DNA of 64,000 nt, from the NCBI RefSeq assembly GCF_035481675.1, contig NZ_JAYJJW010000001.1, forward strand, positions 496,001 through 560,000, read 5' to 3'. Shown here piece by piece: positions 26,502-35,096 of this stretch. The position numbers and the translations under genes are program-made. Positions within the stretch are counted from its first letter, which is position 1; every line of letters begins with the position of its first letter. This DNA is from Alteriqipengyuania_B sp035481675 (lineage in GTDB: Bacteria; Pseudomonadota; Alphaproteobacteria; Sphingomonadales; Sphingomonadaceae). A model generated the notes under the pieces. That model did no database searches. It was not told the origin of the DNA and saw only the letters and a program-made list of their open reading frames with translations.

Positions 26502-27056
26502 CTATTTCGCCAGCTTGTCGAGCTGTTCCTGCATCGCCGCCATCTGCTTGCGCAGGGCGGCCAGTTCCTCGTCCTTGGACGTCGGCGCCGGATCCGCCGG
26601 CTTTGTGGATCCGGGCAACAGCGTTTCTGTGGCGGCGCGGAACATCGCCATGTTCGCTTCGTGCAGCTTGCCGAGCGGCGTCGCCGCCATGCCGCTTTTC
26701 AGCGTATCGCCCAGCTTGGACTGGTTCTCGCGGAAGAACTTCATCGACGCATCGAGATAGGGCGGCATCAGCGCCTGCATCGAATTGCCGTACATGCTGA
26801 TCAGCTGGCGCAGGAAGCTGACGGGCAGCAACTGCTCTCCCCCGGCCTCTTCCTCCATGATGATCTGAGTCAGGATCGAATGGGTAATATCGTCCCCGCT
26901 CTTCGCATCGACAACCTGGAATTCCACATTCTCGCGCGTCATCTGGGCAAGGTCGTCCAGCGTGATGTAGCTAGACGTGCCGGTGTTGTAGAGGCGCCGG
27001 TTGGCGTATTTCTTAATGATGATCGGATCGTCTGCGGTACCCGTACCCTTGGCCAT
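26502..27056 (-). CDS. phaR: Polyhydroxyalkanoate synthesis repressor PhaR
   Basis: DNA-binding regulator that senses PHA granules and represses phasin/PHA genes. The 184-residue protein has the PHB/PHA accumulation DNA-binding domain (about 10-70, 'IIKKYANRRLYNTGTSSYITLDDLA') followed by the 'LLPVSFLRQLISMYG' accumulation-regulator domain and a C-terminal coiled coil (KDEELAALRKQMAAMQEQ). The ATG at 27056 begins MAKGTGTADDP, the usual start. The 104-nt upstream gap holds a TGC-rich repeat region suited to autoregulation. PHA synthase genes are not in the window. Confidence 0.95.
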   Translation of the reverse strand: MAKGTGTADDPIIIKKYANRRLYNTGTSSYITLDDLAQMTRENVEFQVVDAKSGDDITHSILTQIIMEEEAGGEQLLPVSFLRQLISMYGNSMQALMPPYLDASMKFFRENQSKLGDTLKSGMAATPLGKLHEANMAMFRAATETLLPGSTKPADPAPTSKDEELAALRKQMAAMQEQLDKLAK

Positions 27057-27110
27057 GCGGTGCTTCCCTGTGTTCCCTCGGCCCAATTGTGCGCCGGTTG
27101 CGGCATTTTG

Positions 27111-27152
27111 CTGCGCAGCATTTCGCTTAGCATGCGCAGCATGTGCACTGCA
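27111..27152 (-). promoter_or_regulatory. TGC-rich repeat region upstream of phaR, putative PhaR operator
   Basis: TGCGCAGCAT occurs twice as a direct repeat (27112-27121 and 27133-27142), 21 bp or about two helical turns apart, with further GCA/TGC steps (ATGTGCACTGCA) beside it. PhaR of Paracoccus is known to bind TGC-rich CTGC-N3-4-GCAG type sequences before phaP and phaR. The site lies 55-96 nt before the phaR start, so autorepression is a reasonable inference. Confidence 0.55.
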
Positions 27153-27160
27153 ATATAGCT

Positions 27161-28198
27161 CTATCGTGCGAAGCGCTGCCCCAGCGTGGTGAGAAGCTCG
27201 TACTGTGACAGGCCGGAGGTTTCGGCCGCGGCGGGTAGGTCGTAGGGCAGCTCCAGCCAGTCCCCTTCGCCGAGGTCGGGCGCGGCGGAGAGGTCGACGA
27301 CGACCATGTCCATCGATACGCGGCCCAGTGCGGGCAGCTCGCGCCCGCCGTGCTGGAACACTGCCTTGCCCGACCAGCTGCGCAGGAAGCCGTCGGCATA
27401 GCCGAGCGAGACCGTGCCGACGCGCATCTCCTCGCGCGCAATGAAAGTAGCGTTGTAGCCGACGCTGTCCCCTGCCCCGATCTGTCGCACTTGGAGAATG
27501 GCGGCCTGCGGATGCACGACTTGCCGGATTGCGCCGGCGAGCTCTTCGCGCGGTTTGCCGCCGTAAAGGGCGAGGCCGGGGCGCGTCATGTCGAAATGAT
27601 AGCCGCTGCCGAGCGCGATCCCGGCGCTGTTGGCGAGGCTCTTTGCGGCGTCGGGAAAGTGCGCGAATGTCTCGAGCGCACGGGTGAGTTGCAATTCGTT
27701 GAGCGCGCTATCCTCGTCCGCACTAGCGAGGTGCGACATGACGACTACCACATCGAGCCCGGCGACAACCGGGTCGCCGACTTCCGCGGGCGAAATGCCG
27801 AGGCGGTTGATGCCGGTATCGACCATCAGGTGGCACTGCCCTCCCCCCGAAGAGATCCACCTCGCCGCCTGGGCGAGGCTGTTGATGACGGGCAGTGCGC
27901 CGAGCGCGCGGATGGCCGCGGCATCCTCGTCAGACGTGGGGCCATGGAGAACGGCGATCTGTCCGGCCGGCACATGGGCCGCGACAGCCTCGACCTCGCT
28001 CGAATGGGCGACGAAGAAGGCCTCACATCCTGCATCGCGCAGCACCGGCACGGCCAGATCGGTGCCGAGCCCATAGGCATCGGCCTTGACCGCTGCACCC
28101 GCTTTCGCCTTGCCGGACAAGCTATCGAGCGTGCGCCAGTTGGCCGCCAGCGCTTCCCGGTCGATTGCCAGCCGTAAGGTCCGCGGTGTCTGGGTCAC
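27161..28198 (-). CDS. alr: Alanine racemase
   Basis: PLP enzyme making D-alanine for peptidoglycan; 345 residues. The PLP lysine is in 'AAVKADAYGLG' near the N-terminus, and the catalytic tyrosine is in 'SVGYNATF' in the C-terminal beta domain; 'MVDTGINRLG' and 'SLGYADGF' are also typical. GTG is taken as the start because it overlaps the MFS stop as GTGA. The coupling to an MFS transporter gene may mean co-expression only. Confidence 0.95.
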   Translation of the reverse strand: MTQTPRTLRLAIDREALAANWRTLDSLSGKAKAGAAVKADAYGLGTDLAVPVLRDAGCEAFFVAHSSEVEAVAAHVPAGQIAVLHGPTSDEDAAAIRALGALPVINSLAQAARWISSGGGQCHLMVDTGINRLGISPAEVGDPVVAGLDVVVVMSHLASADEDSALNELQLTRALETFAHFPDAAKSLANSAGIALGSGYHFDMTRPGLALYGGKPREELAGAIRQVVHPQAAILQVRQIGAGDSVGYNATFIAREEMRVGTVSLGYADGFLRSWSGKAVFQHGGRELPALGRVSMDMVVVDLSAAPDLGEGDWLELPYDLPAAAETSGLSQYELLTTLGQRFAR

Positions 28199-29829
28199 TT
28201 TGTCTCGTCTGCGAAATCGGTCGGCGGGCCACCCGGCAGGCCCCACCAGGCGACGAGGACGCCGAAGCCCACGACCGCGATCGTGTACCACAGGCCGGCA
28301 TAGACATCGCCGCTGCGCGCGACGATGATCCCCGCGATCAGCGGCAGGAAACCGCCGAGGTAGCCCGCGCCGATGTGATAGGGGATCGACATCGAGCTGT
28401 AGCGAATCTTGGCGGGGAACATCTCTGTCAGCAGCGCCGCGACCGAGCCGTATGTCAGGGCCGACAGCATCCCGAGCACCAGCAGCAGGGCAAAGATGCC
28501 GAGCACGTTTGCGAAGGGCGGTTTCTGCGGTGTGAAGTCGAAGCCCGACACGCCGAGCGCACGCTGCAGCCCGTCGCGCCGCGCGGCCCCATCGGCGAAC
28601 CAGCCCTCGTCGATGGCGATCTCCGCATCGCCCGAGGTGAGGCGCAGGTCGTCCGCCTCCACGACATTATAGGCGACGCCGCTGGCGGTCAGCGTTTCGA
28701 GGATCTTGCCGCAGCGACTCTGCTCGCGGTCGAAGAGGTCGGCGAAAGGATCGGTGGAGCATTGCGGCCCCTCGACAACCACCGGGTTCGCCTCTGCCGA
28801 GGATGCCAGCCCCGGATTGGCGAGCGCGCCCATGCCCCAGAAGATTGGGAACAGCAGGACGAGCGAGGCGAGCGCGCCGATGATGATCGGCTTCTTGCGG
28901 CCCACCCGGTCCGACCATTTTCCGACCACGATGTAGAACGCCATCGAGACGAGGCCGGCAGCAAACAGGATGTATTCGACCAGCTGCTCGTCCAGCCGCA
29001 TCGGCCCGCGCAGGAAGCCGAGGCTGGAGAAGAATGCGGTGTACCAGATCGTGGTCAGCACGCCGGTAATGCCGAACAGGGCGACGAAGATGCGGCGTTT
29101 GTTACCCGGATAGGTGAAGCTTTCGACGAAGGGGTTGGCCGCCGTCTCGCCCGCTTCCTTCATCGCCTGGAACACTGGGCTTTCGGATAGTTTGAGGCGC
29201 ATCCACAGCGAGATGCCGAGCAGGATGATCGACAGCAGGAACGGCACGCGCCAGCCCCATGCGGCGAAATCTTCCGCCGGGATCAGCCAGCGGCAGGCGA
29301 GTACCACGGCGATGGACAGCACGAAGCCGCCGACCACGCTCGCCTGGATGAAGCTGGTGTAGAAGCCGCGCTTTTCCGGCGGGGCGTGCTCGGCAACGTA
29401 AATCGCCGCGCCGCCGTATTCGCCGCCGAGCGCGAGGCCTTGCAGTACACGCAGGCAGATAACGATGATCGGCGCCGCGATGCCGATAGTCTGCACGGTC
29501 GGGATCAGGCCGACCCCTGCGGTCGCGACGCCCATCAGGGTCACCGTGACGAGGAAGGTATACTTGCGGCCCAGCCGGTCGCCGAGGAAGCCGAAAAGGA
29601 TCGCGCCGATAGGGCGGAAGGCGAAGCCGACAGCGAAGGTCGACCACACCAGCAGCAGGCCGAGCGTGTCGTTATCGACGTCGTAGAACGCGTCTTTCAG
29701 GATATAGGCTAGCGTGCCGTAAATGAAGAAATCGTACCATTCGAACACGGTGCCGGCGGAGCTGGCGGCGATAACCAGCCGGATTTCCTTGTCGGTCGGT
29801 TCGCGTTGCATCACGGCGCTGTCCGCCAT
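28195..29829 (-). CDS. MFS transporter, metabolite:H+ symporter (MHS/ProP-like) type with extracytoplasmic insert
   Basis: Inner-membrane symporter of 544 residues with 12 predicted helices. MHS features include 'TVFEWYDFFIYG' in helix 1, 'GFLGDRLGRKYTF' in loop 2-3 and 'GLALGGEYGGAAIYVAEHAP'. It is about 100 residues longer than compact members because of a hydrophilic, acidic insert (about 335-440, with two cysteines) in the second half, between 'FWGMGALANPG' and 'FANVLGIFALLL'; by topology it should be periplasmic. The substrate is unknown. Its stop overlaps alr (GTGA), and it follows the Fe-S scaffold gene by 33 nt. Confidence 0.9.
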   Translation of the reverse strand: MADSAVMQREPTDKEIRLVIAASSAGTVFEWYDFFIYGTLAYILKDAFYDVDNDTLGLLLVWSTFAVGFAFRPIGAILFGFLGDRLGRKYTFLVTVTLMGVATAGVGLIPTVQTIGIAAPIIVICLRVLQGLALGGEYGGAAIYVAEHAPPEKRGFYTSFIQASVVGGFVLSIAVVLACRWLIPAEDFAAWGWRVPFLLSIILLGISLWMRLKLSESPVFQAMKEAGETAANPFVESFTYPGNKRRIFVALFGITGVLTTIWYTAFFSSLGFLRGPMRLDEQLVEYILFAAGLVSMAFYIVVGKWSDRVGRKKPIIIGALASLVLLFPIFWGMGALANPGLASSAEANPVVVEGPQCSTDPFADLFDREQSRCGKILETLTASGVAYNVVEADDLRLTSGDAEIAIDEGWFADGAARRDGLQRALGVSGFDFTPQKPPFANVLGIFALLLVLGMLSALTYGSVAALLTEMFPAKIRYSSMSIPYHIGAGYLGGFLPLIAGIIVARSGDVYAGLWYTIAVVGFGVLVAWWGLPGGPPTDFADETK

Positions 29830-29862
29830 CGGTGAACTCCCTCTCCCTGTCCGGAAAATCGC

Positions 29863-30294
29863 TTAACGCGCGGGCGCGGGCATGGGAAGCGCGTCCAGCG
29901 CGGCCTTCCACGGCAGCATGATCGCCCCGTGCCGGCCGGGATGCGCGCGCGCCTCTGCCAGGGCCTCTATGCCCGGCCAGTCGGGCGCGCTGGGGCCGCC
30001 GGCGAGCCAGGCAGCAAGGTGGCGGTTGGCAAGGCGGATGTCCTCACGCGTTCGCCCCCTCGCCGCGGCGGCAAAGATTGCGGCGGCCGCCTGGCCGACG
30101 GCGCAGGCTTGCGTGAGGAGGCCGAGGTCGGAGATGGCGTCCCCGTCCAGCGCCAGGCCGAGCTCCAGTGAACTGCCGCACGCGCGCGACCGCGCGCTCC
30201 CCCGCAAGGGCAGCGTATCGGTCAGCGGATAGTCGGCGAGCGTGACCGCAAGCGACAGCATTTCGGGCGTGTAGAGCTTGGCGGAGCGGCTCAG
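29863..30294 (-). CDS. NifU/IscU-like iron-sulfur cluster scaffold protein, divergent, probable CTG start
   Basis: A 143-residue protein related to the NifU N-terminal/IscU scaffold fold: 'LYTPEMLSLAV' at the start, 'SRACGSSLEL' and 'TQACAVGQAAAAIF' with two of the three usual cluster-ligand cysteines; the third is not seen, so it is a divergent member. The first ATG in frame (30261) would begin inside the conserved start 'LYTPEM'. A CTG at 30294, overlapping the cvpA stop as CTGA, would give MSRSAKLYTPEM, as in relatives. Function as a scaffold is family-based only. Confidence 0.8.
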   Translation of the reverse strand: MSRSAKLYTPEMLSLAVTLADYPLTDTLPLRGSARSRACGSSLELGLALDGDAISDLGLLTQACAVGQAAAAIFAAAARGRTREDIRLANRHLAAWLAGGPSAPDWPGIEALAEARAHPGRHGAIMLPWKAALDALPMPAPAR

Positions 30295-30839
30295 TTGCCC
30301 TCCTCCGCCGCGCGCCTTTCCTGCTCGGCGCGTTCCTCGTCCGCCAGCCTTGCGCGGCGGGCGGCAATGATTTCCACCATCGCCTTGCTGGAGCTGTCGA
30401 CCAGCGGATAGGTCCGCGCGTTGACGATCCACGTCGGCCGGCCCTGCGCCCCCCAGATCGTATCGTAACCGAGCACGAGGATGGAGAAGGCCATCACCAC
30501 GATGATTAGGCCCTTCACCGCGCCGAAGCCGAAGCCCAGCACGCGGTCGATCGGGCCAAGCACGCTGTTGCGCGATGCCTCCCCCATCCGCCCGGCGATC
30601 AGCTTCATCGCGGCGTAGGGGATCAGCAGCAGCAGCACGAAGGCGAGCACCGATGCGGCATTGGGGGAATCGAACACGCCCAGCAGCGCTTCGGACAGGT
30701 CGGTGTGGAGGAAGCGGATCGCGAAGATCGCCAGTACCCACGACAGCAGCGACAGGATTTCCTGCACGAAGCCGCGCATGAAGCCACCGATCGCGGCCAC
30801 GCCGACGATCAGGATCACGATAATGTCGAACGCCGTCAT
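30291..30839 (-). CDS. cvpA: CvpA family inner-membrane protein
   Basis: A 182-residue membrane protein with four hydrophobic segments and the CvpA pattern 'TAFDIIVILIVGVAAIGGFMRGF' at the N-terminus (shown in part), then 'EILSLLSWVLAIF' and 'GPIDRVLGFGFGAVKG'. The tail after residue 150 is soluble and highly charged. CvpA proteins are linked to colicin V production in E. coli and to envelope stress resistance; the molecular role is unclear. It lies 34 nt after radA and overlaps the Fe-S scaffold gene by 4 nt. Confidence 0.92.
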   Translation of the reverse strand: MTAFDIIVILIVGVAAIGGFMRGFVQEILSLLSWVLAIFAIRFLHTDLSEALLGVFDSPNAASVLAFVLLLLIPYAAMKLIAGRMGEASRNSVLGPIDRVLGFGFGAVKGLIIVVMAFSILVLGYDTIWGAQGRPTWIVNARTYPLVDSSSKAMVEIIAARRARLADEERAEQERRAAEEGN

Positions 30840-30873
30840 CGAAACACCGATCCCTCTGTTTCGTGGCCGACCC

Positions 30874-32241
30874 CTATGCGCTGCCCATGATCCGGTCAAC
30901 GAGCTTGGGCAGGACTGTCAACGGATCGTAGCTGAGGCCCCTGGGTTTCTCGCCTGCGTTGCCGGGGCCATACCCGCGCTCGAACCCCAGCTTCATCGCC
31001 TCTTTCAGCCGCAGGCCGGCGTGCGCGACCGGACGGATTTCGCCGGCAAGCGAGACCTCGCCGAAAAACACGCTCTTGGCCGGCAGCGGCTTGTCCGCCA
31101 GCGCGGAAATCAGCGCCGCGGCCACGGCAAGGTCCGCCGCCGGATCGGTCAGCCGGTACCCGCCCGCGACGTTGAGATAGACCTCCGCGCTCGAGAAATT
31201 GAGCCCGCAGCGCGATTCCAGCACCGCCAGCAGCATCGCCATCCGCCCGTTGTCCCAGCCGACGACCGCGCGGCGCGGCGTGGCGCCCGATTGCAGTTTC
31301 ACGATCAGCGCCTGGATTTCGACCAGCACCGGCCGCGTGCCTTCCAGCGCTGGGAAGACCGAACTGCCCGCCACCGGCTCGTCGCGCCCGGACAGGAACA
31401 GCATGGAAGGGTTCTTCACCTCCTCCAGCCCGGCGCCGGCCATCGCAAAAACGCCGATTTCGTCCACCGCGCCGAAGCGGTTCTTGAGGCTGCGCAGGAT
31501 CCGGTACTGGTGGCTGCGCTCCCCTTCGAAGCTCATCACCACGTCGACCATGTGTTCCAGCACGCGCGGCCCGGCGATGTTGCCGTCCTTCGTGACGTGG
31601 CCGACGAGGACCAGCGCGGTCCCGCTCTGCTTGGCATAGCGGATCAGCTCGAACGCGCAGCCGCGCACCTGGCTGACGGTGCCCGGCGCACCTTCGATGG
31701 TGTCGGAATGCATCGTCTGGATGGAATCGATCACCAACAGCGCAGGCGGCTCCATCGATCCCAGCGTGGTCAGGATGTCGCGGACCGAGGTGCTGGAGGC
31801 GAACTTGATCGGCGCTTGTGCCACGCCGAGGCGCTGCGCGCGCATCCGTACCTGCCCGGCGGCCTCTTCACCGCTGACGTACACCACATCACCGCCTGCG
31901 CGGGCGACATTGCCGGCGGTCTGCAACAGCAGGGTAGATTTCCCGATACCGGGATCGCCGCCCATCAGGATGGCGCTGCCCGGCACGATCCCGCCGCCAA
32001 GGGCGCGATCGAATTCCTCCAGCCCGCTCGGCCGGCGGACAAGGTCTTCGCCTTTCTGGTCGAGCTTGACGAACTCCACCATCCGCCCCCCGCTCGACAG
32101 GTCGTGCTTCTGAGAGAAAACGGTCGCCGGCGCATCCTCGGCCAGCGTGTTCCATTCCGCACAATCGGCGCACTGGCCCTGCCAGCGGTGGTGGACACTG
32201 CCGCATGCCTGGCAGACGAAACGTTTCTTGGTCTTGGCCAT
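30874..32241 (-). CDS. radA: DNA repair protein RadA
   Basis: RecA-like helicase that extends recombination intermediates; 455 residues. It has the N-terminal zinc finger C10-x2-C13 and C24-x2-C27, Walker A GGDPGIGKST at residues 94-103, the RadA-specific KNRFG motif and a C-terminal Lon-protease-like domain with 'VAGGYRLTDPAADLA'. The start is MAKTKKRFVC. It heads a minus-strand run radA-cvpA-scaffold-MFS-alr and is divergent from the patatin-like gene. Confidence 0.97.
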   Translation of the reverse strand: MAKTKKRFVCQACGSVHHRWQGQCADCAEWNTLAEDAPATVFSQKHDLSSGGRMVEFVKLDQKGEDLVRRPSGLEEFDRALGGGIVPGSAILMGGDPGIGKSTLLLQTAGNVARAGGDVVYVSGEEAAGQVRMRAQRLGVAQAPIKFASSTSVRDILTTLGSMEPPALLVIDSIQTMHSDTIEGAPGTVSQVRGCAFELIRYAKQSGTALVLVGHVTKDGNIAGPRVLEHMVDVVMSFEGERSHQYRILRSLKNRFGAVDEIGVFAMAGAGLEEVKNPSMLFLSGRDEPVAGSSVFPALEGTRPVLVEIQALIVKLQSGATPRRAVVGWDNGRMAMLLAVLESRCGLNFSSAEVYLNVAGGYRLTDPAADLAVAAALISALADKPLPAKSVFFGEVSLAGEIRPVAHAGLRLKEAMKLGFERGYGPGNAGEKPRGLSYDPLTVLPKLVDRIMGSA

Positions 32242-32314
32242 CGGCTGTGGACCTAAGCGGAACGGACCAAGAACGCAATTGCCAATCGCAGCTATCCCCG
32301 CCACTGTGGGGTCG

Positions 32315-34621
32315 ATGCGGCAAAAGGAACTCAGGATCGCGCTGGTCTGCTACGGCGGAGTGAGCCTTGCGGTCTACATGCACGGGGTCACGAAGGAGCT
32401 GTGGAAGCTCGCGCGGGCCAGCCGGCATTTCCACGGCGGCCACGGCGAACTGACGCCGAGCGAGGCGATCTACCGCGAATTGCTGGAAACCGTGCAGGAC
32501 GAAGGGCTGCGGCTGCGCGTTTTGCCCGACATCCTGGCGGGCGCAAGCGCGGGCGGCATCAACGCGGTGTTCCTGGCGCAGGCGATCCATTCCGGCCAGT
32601 CGCTGGAGCCGCTGACCGACCTGTGGCTGGACCATGCCGATGTGGAACAGCTGATCGACGAGGAAGCGCGCCCTTGGTCCCGCGCCACCAAGTTCTGGGC
32701 GCAGCCGCTGGTCTCCTGGCTGTTCACCCGACCGGGCAACGCCGTGTCGGACAGTGTCGCGCCGGAAACACGGGCAGAGGTGCGGCGCAAGCTTTCCACC
32801 CTGATCCGCAGCCGCTGGTTCGCCCCGCCCTTCTCCGGCCTCGGCTTCTCGGACCTGCTCGCCGGGGCGCTGGTCGCCATGCGCGAGGCACCGGCGGGCG
32901 ACCCCCTGTTACCGCCCGGCCACCCGCTCGACCTGTTCGTGACCGCGACAGATTTCCACGGCGCGCGCCAGCTGCTACGCCTGCACAGCCCGCCGGTGGT
33001 GGAGGAGCGCGAGCACCGGATGCCGATCGGCTTCCACAAGCGCACGCCCAGCGGGCCGGGCGCGGCGCTGGCCCACCCGCTCGAGCTCGTCATGGCCGCG
33101 CGTTCCACTGCGAGCTTCCCGGGGGCCTTCCCGCCGCTGGAGATTGCCGAGCTCGACCGGCTGGCCGCAAAGCGCGACTGGGAATGGTCGGGCCGGGACG
33201 CTTTCCTGCGCCACATCATGCCCGGCCATTTCGCCGACCGCGATGTTGAAAAGGTCGCGCTGATCGACGGGTCGGTACTGGTCAACAAGCCTTTTGCGGA
33301 AGCGATGGGCGTGCTCGACATGCGGCCTGCCCAGCGCGAGGTCGACCGGCGCTTCGTCTATATCGACCCGCACCCCAAGACAGTGGCGATCACGGACGAC
33401 AACCGCACGACCGGCTTCTTCCGCACCATCCTCGGCTCCCTGTCGGCGATCCCGCGCCAGCAGCCGATCCGCGACAACCTGGAAGCCTTGCAGGAGCAAT
33501 CGCGGGAGGCGGAGCGGATGCGGCGTATCATCGCGTCCTTGCGCCCCGAAGTGGAAGGCGCGGTCGACCGCCTATTCGGGCGCACGCTGTTCCTCGACAG
33601 GCCTACGACCAAGCGATTGAAGGCGTGGCGGGAAAAGGCGCAGCAGGTTGCGGCGGAAGGCGCAGGCTATGCCTTCGTCTCATATGCCGAGAGCAAGTTT
33701 GCCGGGATCGTCGACCGGCTGGCCGAAAGCATTGCCGCCGCCGCGCCGGAGGAGGAGCGGCCCGACGTCGCAGTGCTTTCCGCCCGGCTGCGCGAGGCGT
33801 TGGCAGCATCGCACGTGGAAAGGCTCGCGACCGATGGCGGCGGGGCGAGTGCGGAGGCAATCGAGTTCTTCCGCTCGCACGATCTCGGCTTCCGGGTCCG
33901 GCGGCTGCGGCTGCTGGCGCGCAGGCTGGCGCGCGACTGGGAGGCCGATCCGGAGATTTCGGACGAGGCGCTCGATACGGCGCGCGATGCGGTTTACCGG
34001 ATGCTTTCGCTCTATTTCGAGGCGGAGAAACGGCCCGCGGGCGATCCGGACTTTGCGCCGCTGGCAGCAGGGGCGTTGGAGGAACCGCTCGCCGCGCTGG
34101 GCGCGCTGGCCGAGCGCCGCCGGCTGAAGCAATGCGACGAGCAGGTCGAGGAAATGCTGGCCGCGACGCTGGAGGAAATGCCCAAGAACCTGCGCCGGCG
34201 CATGCTGCTGACCTATCTCGGCTTCCCGTTCTACGACGTTGCGACCCTGCCGCTGATCAAGAACGAGGCGCTGACCGAGTTCGAGCCGGTCAAGGTCGAC
34301 CGGATTTCACCGGAGGATGCGAAGTCGATCCGCGAAGGCGGAACGGCGGAGACCTTGCGCGGCACCGAGTTCTTCAATTTCGGTGCCTTCTTCAGCCGCG
34401 CCTATCGCGAGAACGACTATCTGTGGGGCCGCCTGCACGGGGCGGACCGGATGATCGACCTTGTCGCGTCGACGATGAACCACCGCCTGCCCGACGCGGC
34501 CTTCCACGATTTCAAGCGGCGGTTGTTCATGGCGATCCTGGCGGAGGAGGAGCCGCGCCTGACGGCAGAGCCGCGCCTGGTGCCCGGCCTGATGCACGAA
34601 GTGCAGGTGAAGCTGGGTTGA
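32315..34621 (+). CDS. Patatin-like phospholipase (DUF3376-type) protein
   Basis: Large (768 residues) patatin-like acyl hydrolase. The N-terminus has 'LVCYGGVSLAVYMHG' (oxyanion region), the nucleophile elbow G76-A-S78-A-G80, and the dyad aspartate D318 in 'ALIDGSVLV' (DGS rather than DGG/A). The C-terminal 400 residues are the helical DUF3376-like extension seen in bacterial patatin-like proteins of this length. No signal peptide is seen. Substrate is unknown, presumably membrane phospholipid or other acyl ester. It is divergent from radA and convergent with the phosphatase gene, 7 nt away. Confidence 0.9.
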   Translation: MRQKELRIALVCYGGVSLAVYMHGVTKELWKLARASRHFHGGHGELTPSEAIYRELLETVQDEGLRLRVLPDILAGASAGGINAVFLAQAIHSGQSLEPLTDLWLDHADVEQLIDEEARPWSRATKFWAQPLVSWLFTRPGNAVSDSVAPETRAEVRRKLSTLIRSRWFAPPFSGLGFSDLLAGALVAMREAPAGDPLLPPGHPLDLFVTATDFHGARQLLRLHSPPVVEEREHRMPIGFHKRTPSGPGAALAHPLELVMAARSTASFPGAFPPLEIAELDRLAAKRDWEWSGRDAFLRHIMPGHFADRDVEKVALIDGSVLVNKPFAEAMGVLDMRPAQREVDRRFVYIDPHPKTVAITDDNRTTGFFRTILGSLSAIPRQQPIRDNLEALQEQSREAERMRRIIASLRPEVEGAVDRLFGRTLFLDRPTTKRLKAWREKAQQVAAEGAGYAFVSYAESKFAGIVDRLAESIAAAAPEEERPDVAVLSARLREALAASHVERLATDGGGASAEAIEFFRSHDLGFRVRRLRLLARRLARDWEADPEISDEALDTARDAVYRMLSLYFEAEKRPAGDPDFAPLAAGALEEPLAALGALAERRRLKQCDEQVEEMLAATLEEMPKNLRRRMLLTYLGFPFYDVATLPLIKNEALTEFEPVKVDRISPEDAKSIREGGTAETLRGTEFFNFGAFFSRAYRENDYLWGRLHGADRMIDLVASTMNHRLPDAAFHDFKRRLFMAILAEEEPRLTAEPRLVPGLMHEVQVKLG

Positions 34622-34628
34622 CCGCGCC

Positions 34629-35096
34629 TTATCCGGCGGTTTCGGAAAAGAACTGCCGCGCCGCTTCGGACACTGCGTCCCATGTGTAGGCGAACATCTC
34701 CTCGTCCCCGTAATACGGATCGATCACGCTCGCCCCGGCGCGGGACTCGACGAGATCGAGCAGGAGGTGCACCTCCGCCGTGGCGCCCGGCGGGGCCATT
34801 GCTTCGAGATCGGCGAGGTTCGTGTCGTCCATCGCGAAGATATGGGTGAAGCGGGCGAAATCCTCTGCCGTCACCTGCCGCGCCCGCTGCCGGGAAATAT
34901 CGACACCGCCTGCGCGCGCCGCCGCGATGGAGCGGGGATCGGGCGATTTGCCCACGTGCCATGCAGCCGTGCCGGCGGAATCGATCTCCGCTATCACCCC
35001 GGCACGGGCTGCTTCGGCGCGAAAGGCGCCCTCGGCGAGCGGGGAGCGGCAGATATTGCCGAGACACACCAGCAGGATTGCCGGCCGGTCGCTCAC
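34629..35096 (-). CDS. Low-molecular-weight protein-tyrosine phosphatase
   Basis: A 155-residue LMW-PTP with the C11-x5-R17-S phosphate loop (CLGNICRS) and the general-acid D126-P-Y-Y segment. It probably dephosphorylates tyrosine in proteins such as BY-kinases. The GTG start overlaps the dnaJ stop (GTGA), making it the third gene of the dnaK-dnaJ unit, so it could be heat-shock co-regulated. Confidence 0.94.
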   Translation of the reverse strand: MSDRPAILLVCLGNICRSPLAEGAFRAEAARAGVIAEIDSAGTAAWHVGKSPDPRSIAAARAGGVDISRQRARQVTAEDFARFTHIFAMDDTNLADLEAMAPPGATAEVHLLLDLVESRAGASVIDPYYGDEEMFAYTWDAVSEAARQFFSETAG

